From Spirodela intermedia (taxonomy: Eukaryota; Streptophyta; Magnoliopsida; Alismatales; Araceae): a DNA stretch of 64,000 bases. Positions 58,980-64,000 of this stretch are shown here, piece by piece (the stretch's first letter is position 1; the number at the start of each line of letters is the position of its first letter). Below the pieces are notes generated by a model. That model worked only from the letters and a program-made list of their open reading frames with translations. It ran no database searches and had not been told where the DNA came from. The DNA is taken from NCBI GenBank assembly GCA_902729315.2, contig CACVBZ020000003.1:1-64000 (forward strand). The letters are read 5' to 3'. Made by a program: the position numbers and the translations under genes.

Positions 58980-59885
58980 CCGGTGAGGCAGAAGGAGAGT
59001 CATGGATACTAGAGAAACCGCGAGGTGGGGGGGCGCGGGGACGGACCACCGACTATGCAAGCGAGAGCGATAACTAAGCGGAGAGGCAGGGAGTGTTGGC
59101 AAAAGAGGGTGGGCACAGTTTCTGACGTCCCCATACGTAGATACTCCACCTTGTGAAGTCATTCGCAGACCAGATCCCTAACCGAAAATTTACCAAGGCC
59201 GGACAATCTTGATGCTCATCGTTTCCAGCATGTTTGGAACGTTTCCATTCAACGTGATTCTGCCCCTCCCTCAGTTGACCTTCACTACCACTGGCTTCCC
59301 TTTTGTCACGGATGCTATTAAAACCCAGAAGGAAGGGACCATAGTTGCGTGGGTCCCACATCTCCGCTTCGTTTTCTCCGTCAGAAGTCGCTGTGTACTT
59401 ATGAGGGCCAGGTGGCATCCTTAGGTGATGATAACTAGAGTGCTTCAATCCAAAGGCCCATGCCGGCGTTCCCGTGGATCATCGGACATTGAACAACAGC
59501 CTGCCTCCCCGCCAGTTTCGAAGATCATTTAACACCCCCGATTCCACTCACCCGGACGACCAAGCCAGAGCTTCTCATCCGTCCCCTGAGAACCCGTGCC
59601 AACCAAACGGCAGCCTCTGGTTCATTCCGTCCCACGGTCCCGTGCCAGGCTGTGCGCCGCACACGCTAAACCAGCCGTCTCCCTTATCCGTCCCCCGCGA
59701 AGACTGCACTATATAAGTATCCCTCCCGCTCGCCTCCGTCGCACCCATCACCTCACTTCATCAGCCAGCTCTCTTTCCTCCTCATCCCCAGCAGACGGGT
59801 CGTCACCTTCTCCTTCTCCTTCAGACACCGGTTGCTCCACCGATCCGCCCCGCCCGTAACCCCACCGCAGGTCCACGTTCCACCA
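58980..59885 (+). repeat. DUF538 promoter arm, copy 3
   Basis: Inverted partner of 46642-47560. The two include the same atgaggg(c)cca...aggtggcatcctta segment and the same TATA and leader. Confidence 0.85.
59710..59716 (+). promoter_or_regulatory. TATA box of DUF538 copy 3
   Basis: TATATAA 170-176 nt upstream of the ATG, identical in context and spacing to copy 2. Confidence 0.78.
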
Positions 59886-60338
59886 ATGGCGCAGCAGACC
59901 ATCGAGGCCCACCGCCCCGGCGCGGAGATCTACACGGGCGACGACCTCTGCCGCCAGAAGGCCATCGACCTCCTCGAGGAACTCAACCTCCCCAGGGGCC
60001 TCCTCCCCATCGAGAACGTCGAGGAGATCGGCATCAACCGTCAGACCGGCTTCGTGTGGCTCCGCCAGAAGAAGGCCCTCAACTACACCTTCCGCAAGGC
60101 CGGCCGCCTCGTCTCCTACGGCGCCGAGGTCACGGGCTTCGTGGAGGACCGCCGCATGCGGCGGGTGACGGGGGTGAAGTCCAGGGAGATGCTCATCTGG
60201 ATCCCGCTGGGAGAGTTCTTTGTGAACCCCAAGGACACCACCAAGATCACCTTCAGGACGCCCGCGGGACTCTCGAAGACCTACCCGGCCTCGGCCTTCG
60301 AGCTCGAGGAGCAGGGAAACCAAAGATTACTCACCTGA
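59886..60338 (+). CDS. DUF538 (SVB-like) protein, copy 3
   Basis: Single exon, 150 residues, with the same domain as copies 1 and 2 and the same caccaATGGCG start context. It differs in the last residue pattern (GNQRLLT). It has the complete promoter arm and TATA box, so it is a good candidate for an active gene. Sequence identity with the other copies stops near codon 147, and each copy then runs into its own 3' flank. The native C terminus and 3' UTR of the ancestral gene cannot be told from these three copies. Confidence 0.9.
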   Translation: MAQQTIEAHRPGAEIYTGDDLCRQKAIDLLEELNLPRGLLPIENVEEIGINRQTGFVWLRQKKALNYTFRKAGRLVSYGAEVTGFVEDRRMRRVTGVKSREMLIWIPLGEFFVNPKDTTKITFRTPAGLSKTYPASAFELEEQGNQRLLT

Positions 60339-61118
60339 TAGTTGTACAGAATCGACGATACAATTGTTGATTGTCTTTGGTCGACTTACAACGCTCACTA
60401 AAGAACTATGACTTATTCTTCAATGGTACTGTCAACGGAGTTCGGACAATGAAGTCGCCCACTGTTACTGCCATGTCGTTTTTGTCTTCTCTTTTTTCCC
60501 GGGTAAATATAAGGAGAAAAGATTGGCTGAGGGAGAGCGGGGGGAACAGAGATCTGAGGTCGTTTCGGAGGAACCTTCGGAGTTGTGGAATCGAGGCCAT
60601 CAAACTGAGGCAGTTAATCATGTAAGTTTGGCGCATTGGGAGTCTCATTGACATAGTGAATCAAGGTGTTCTTCGTCAAACAGTCCAGCTGAAGTGTTAA
60701 CAAATGATCCGCGTGGTTGCGTGATTGCTTGCTGCTTAGTAGTGATCAGTCGGCCGGATTAAATAATCGTCACAGATTGACCCGCCTAGTAAAGGGCCAT
60801 GTTTAGACGATATCCTTGAACTCTGGCTGTTTATTTTGAATACCGGTTTTCATTATTTATATTGTAAAACGTGACCGGTAATGGATGAAGCGAAGTCGAA
60901 TGGAGAAGTCGCACTTTTACAATAAGGTTTCAAGCAATCGGACGAACCCACCAATCAGTTTTAGTCATCACAATCTTACTAGCTGATTTTCTTGCCATGC
61001 CGCATCATTTGGATACGGAAATAAGTTTTCGAAAGTGATGCAGTGGATGTTATATGTTTCCTTTTCTCTCTTTGTGATTCGATCTTCCGTCCAGACCTCT
61101 AAGCTCTCTGTCTCTGTC

Positions 61119-61158
<40 letters not shown>

Positions 61159-61269
61159 AGGGGACGTGACAAATTTGGGGCACTGGGTTCTACGTAGCAA
61201 ATGGGAAATTATCCTTGCCAATGCGCTTCTCCTTGTTCTTCTTTACTGCAAGCGTTGGTCTTAGGGAAG
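60339..61269. other. 3' flank of DUF538 copy 3, no gene seen
   Basis: Unique sequence with a TCTG/TC simple repeat at 61104-61158 leading into block X copy 3. No coding region is supported. Confidence 0.5.
61104..61158 (+). repeat. (TCTG)n-(TC)n microsatellite
   Basis: Compound simple repeat, ctctgtctctgtctgtctg followed by (ct)n. Confidence 0.93.
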
Positions 61270-62165
61270 CCAGAAGAGGACCGTTCAGGCTTTACACCAT
61301 TGAAAATAAAAGCAAATTCGTAGGGCACCTCATCTCCGGATATGTATGAGTGTTTCTCCTTGTGTGGCAGCCGTTCCTTCTCAGCATCAACTGTTCTTAA
61401 GCATATCCTCCGCGCTTCTTCCTGGCAGATCCATTCGATGCACCTCTCTCTCTCTCTCTCACAGCCCGCAAATCGGTCCGCTCGGTCTCTCTGTCCCTGC
61501 ATGTGCCAGGTCGCTGTGTGTGCTCTTCTCGCTCGCTAGCATTGCCCCACATGTTCCTTCAGCTTCCGCCACTGGCACTCATTCCCACCGTCCTGTGCAT
61601 GTTCTGAGCCTCTACGGCAAGGTTCACCCTTCAGCCCGTCAACCTAGTACACTGTATCGAATCCCTGACGAAGTTGGCTGCCTGTTAATCTACCGTAGAA
61701 AGCCACCGGCGGCGGGCGAAACGTACTCACTGAATGCTCTCTTAAATGGGGACAAGTCGCCCAGGACCCAATGAAAGGATGGTACTTCCAATAGCGAATG
61801 CGTGTGAGAAGACGATAGAGTAGAAGCACAACAAACTACCACATATGATGATGATAAACTTTTGGCTCTCACGTAGTTCCCAGCAGAACATCGTCTTCAT
61901 CAGGATCAAGGGATGTTGTGTTCGAAGCATCTTTCTCATCTCACTCCAACGGGAGAGACGAGTCGCAGCCTTTGCTTTGAAAAATTTATCATAAGACGCG
62001 CCCAATGAAAAAGTAAATCTTCTGAAAACGCTTGCGTGGTTCCATCGTATCTGTCACCATGGCTAAGTTCCGGGGTAAATTCTAAAATTTACCGAGGGGA
62101 AAAGGCTAAGTTCATAATGAAGCGTTGAATTAACATAAAATACATTAGTTTGTGCCACACCTGAG
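61270..62165 (+). repeat. block X, copy 3 (longest version)
   Basis: The left 513 bp match copy 1 in reverse complement. From 61560 the sequence matches copy 2 in the same orientation to about 62165. Copies 1 and 2 thus hold different, overlapping parts of this block. A frame at 61346-61774 crosses it but shows no known family and decays in copy 2. Confidence 0.85.
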
Positions 62166-64000
62166 GCGAAAGCGATCAAGATGAATATCCTTCTTGACGA
62201 AATCGCCTGCTGTGTTTTCTGTGGTGTGAAGGAAAGAGGGCGGTATCTCCCACGATGGAGCCAATCGCCATCGAGCGGGGAGAGCGAATTGAGGACGGAT
62301 AAACGAACATGAATGAGGGCATAAAGTGTTCAAACTAGGTAGGGTTCCGCCGGTATGCCCGTTGGTCATCGGGGCATGAACGAGGGCCATGTTCGCCGGA
62401 GGTTTGAGAGAGCGTTCAGTACCATTGGTTAAGCTTTCGGGGAAACGGGGCAGCTGCCACTCCGGTTGTCTGTGGCGTGCCCCGCACGTTGATGCAGCTG
62501 TTTCTCGTGCGTCTAATGCCAGATCGTGATAACTTGTAGGTTTGACTTGCGGAAAGTAAGCATAAAGTGTTCCTTACATAAATGGTTCGCCGACATTCGG
62601 TATTGGTTGCTCTGCCAAGCCGATAGGAGGTTAGCGGCCAGTCATGCTGTGATCATCATCATAACTGCTGCTCATCGGTTGGCCAATGAACTACCAACTC
62701 GGAATGGCCGCATGCTTTCGGAAATAATCCATAATAATGACGGCGTCAGGTTGAATGTCTGCCCTCCCTCCGCAAAGCAGCAGGGGTCAACCCCTGTCCG
62801 TGAACTAATCTAATGAACCGTTAAACTATTTAAAACTTTGCAAGGTAAACGCGGTTGAGGATAACCGTTGAACGGGGTGTTTTACACTTTCAATGTCTTC
62901 TCCAAGCATCCTCTGTCTAAGTCCATTATCGTGAAAAGCGGCGTCGAGTGTGGACGGAACTTTAGAAGAAAGAGTCAAAGGATCTAAAGCTCGCACGGAA
63001 AATGAGTTCACATATTTGGTTCCGTCCCGGTCCCATTCCTTGTTGAATAATAGCGCTTCCGTGTCCCAAATTGGATTAGGAAATGCAAGGCGCTTGCGCT
63101 TCTCAATTATTTATTACTTGCCGGTTTATTCTCTTCTCAGTTACACTAACCACCCGAGCAAGGAACTGTGGTTAGGAAGTCCCCCAAAAGAGAAGGGAAC
63201 AATTACACGGAGAACATTAAGATGTAGTGAAGAACAGCAGCTTTATGATGTGTACAGAGCTAATGGGTGTTTCCACATGATGCTGCGGTGACTCCGTGTG
63301 AGACAGGGTGACAGATTCAATACTAAAATCCCTCAATTTCCACACCCAGTCAACGCACCATTTACGAAACATAAGAGGACAACTTTTCCCATTTCCCAAA
63401 AAATGAATTCTACCCACCCCCTTCCAATTAAACGCAAATTATAAACAGGGCTCACAAGAATGGGTAGCGAGTAGAACAACCCAAAAAGGGTGGCGTAAAC
63501 GGTCCAATTGACGAGAAACGTCTTCACTCGCACCGTCGATGTCATTGGATGCCAGTGTGGATCGGCGCTTGGCTTCCTCTCATCCCTCAATGTTCACGTT
63601 CGGTCCCGCAGCTGATGCCAATCTTCATTTTAATGGAAGAAAGGCGGACCCAGTCGGATTGTGGAAGGATGAAACAAGGGCGTGTACAGTGAGAGCGTCC
63701 ATCGAAACTTGGCAAGCTCACCGGCCGCCCCCAACTTCCTGGCCTATTTATGGGGCTCCACTGGCTTGGCTGGGTGGCGTTAATCAAGACTAATTTATTT
63801 AATAGCGGCCCAAAAAAGTCCTTGTGAACGACCGGAGCAGGAACAACGGCCAACTTGGGCAATGGTTTGACAGAGTATTCAGTACAAAAACCAAGCCTCG
63901 CCGTTGGTTGCATTAAACAAGCGAAGGATGATCTTGGAAGCTTCTTATTAATCGTCAGGCTGACTTTAAACGACTCCACTCGTTTTTTCCTCGAGACTCT
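62166..64000. other. right end of the window, no supported gene
   Basis: Mixed-composition DNA. Open frames of 60-130 codons on both strands (for example 63587-63979) have no recognisable motif, start context or splice pattern. Confidence 0.45.

Noticed and set aside
61346-61774. Frame of 142 codons in block X with a counterpart in copy 1
   Set aside because: Preserved because the blocks are recent copies; no homology to known proteins recognised and the frame is not kept in X2.

Overview
This window is plant nuclear DNA. It has spliced genes with GT-AG introns and long AT-rich introns and spacers. It also has GC-rich exons, long (GA)n tracts and a Ty3/gypsy retrotransposon of the Athila type. 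The gene families (trichome-birefringence-like, CHUP1/IPGA1-like, DAD1-like lipase, DUF538) belong to land plants. The contrast between GC-rich exons and AT-rich introns would fit a monocot, but I cannot prove the lineage from this sequence.

Left part, about 0.3-31.4 kb, holds the conventional genes. A 13-exon gene (326-12842, +) encodes a CofD/YvcK-like protein of 492 residues. After a TE-like spacer of about 4 kb comes a five-exon TBL polysaccharide O-acetyltransferase (17158-18956, +). It converges on a four-exon Lin0512-family gene (19185-21824, -). Next is a six-exon CHUP1/IPGA1-like coiled-coil and proline-rich protein (22378-26472, -). Then follow low-complexity GA DNA, including a block of about 550 bp at 28540-29085, and a two-exon class-3 lipase of the DAD1-like PLA1-II type (30053-31356, +).

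Middle part, about 31.4-42.2 kb, is mostly AT-rich spacer with several small tandem duplications. It holds one intact single-exon gene (38911-40593, +), a membrane protein resembling the C-terminal redox region of plant proteins annotated as adenylate-forming reductase-like. A truncated relic of the same gene lies 5.5 kb upstream at 33382-33570 and still has its TATA region.

Right part, about 42.2-62.2 kb, is the most unusual. Three nearly identical copies of an intronless DUF538 (SVB-like) gene lie at 43456, 46641 (inverted) and 59886. They are embedded in a mosaic of repeated blocks: block X of about 0.5-0.9 kb, block Y of 566 bp, and promoter arms of about 1.3 kb. The blocks are joined in different orders and orientations. 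An Athila element (48222 to about 58661) sits between copies 2 and 3. Its gag-pol has two in-frame stops, one frameshift and a protease active-site change, and its 3' LTR is truncated. The final 1.8 kb shows no gene I can support.

The genes are independent plant loci, not an operon or pathway cluster. The best candidate for an undescribed feature is the shuffled DUF538 locus: one family member and its promoter multiplied locally as recombining blocks and then split by a retrotransposon.
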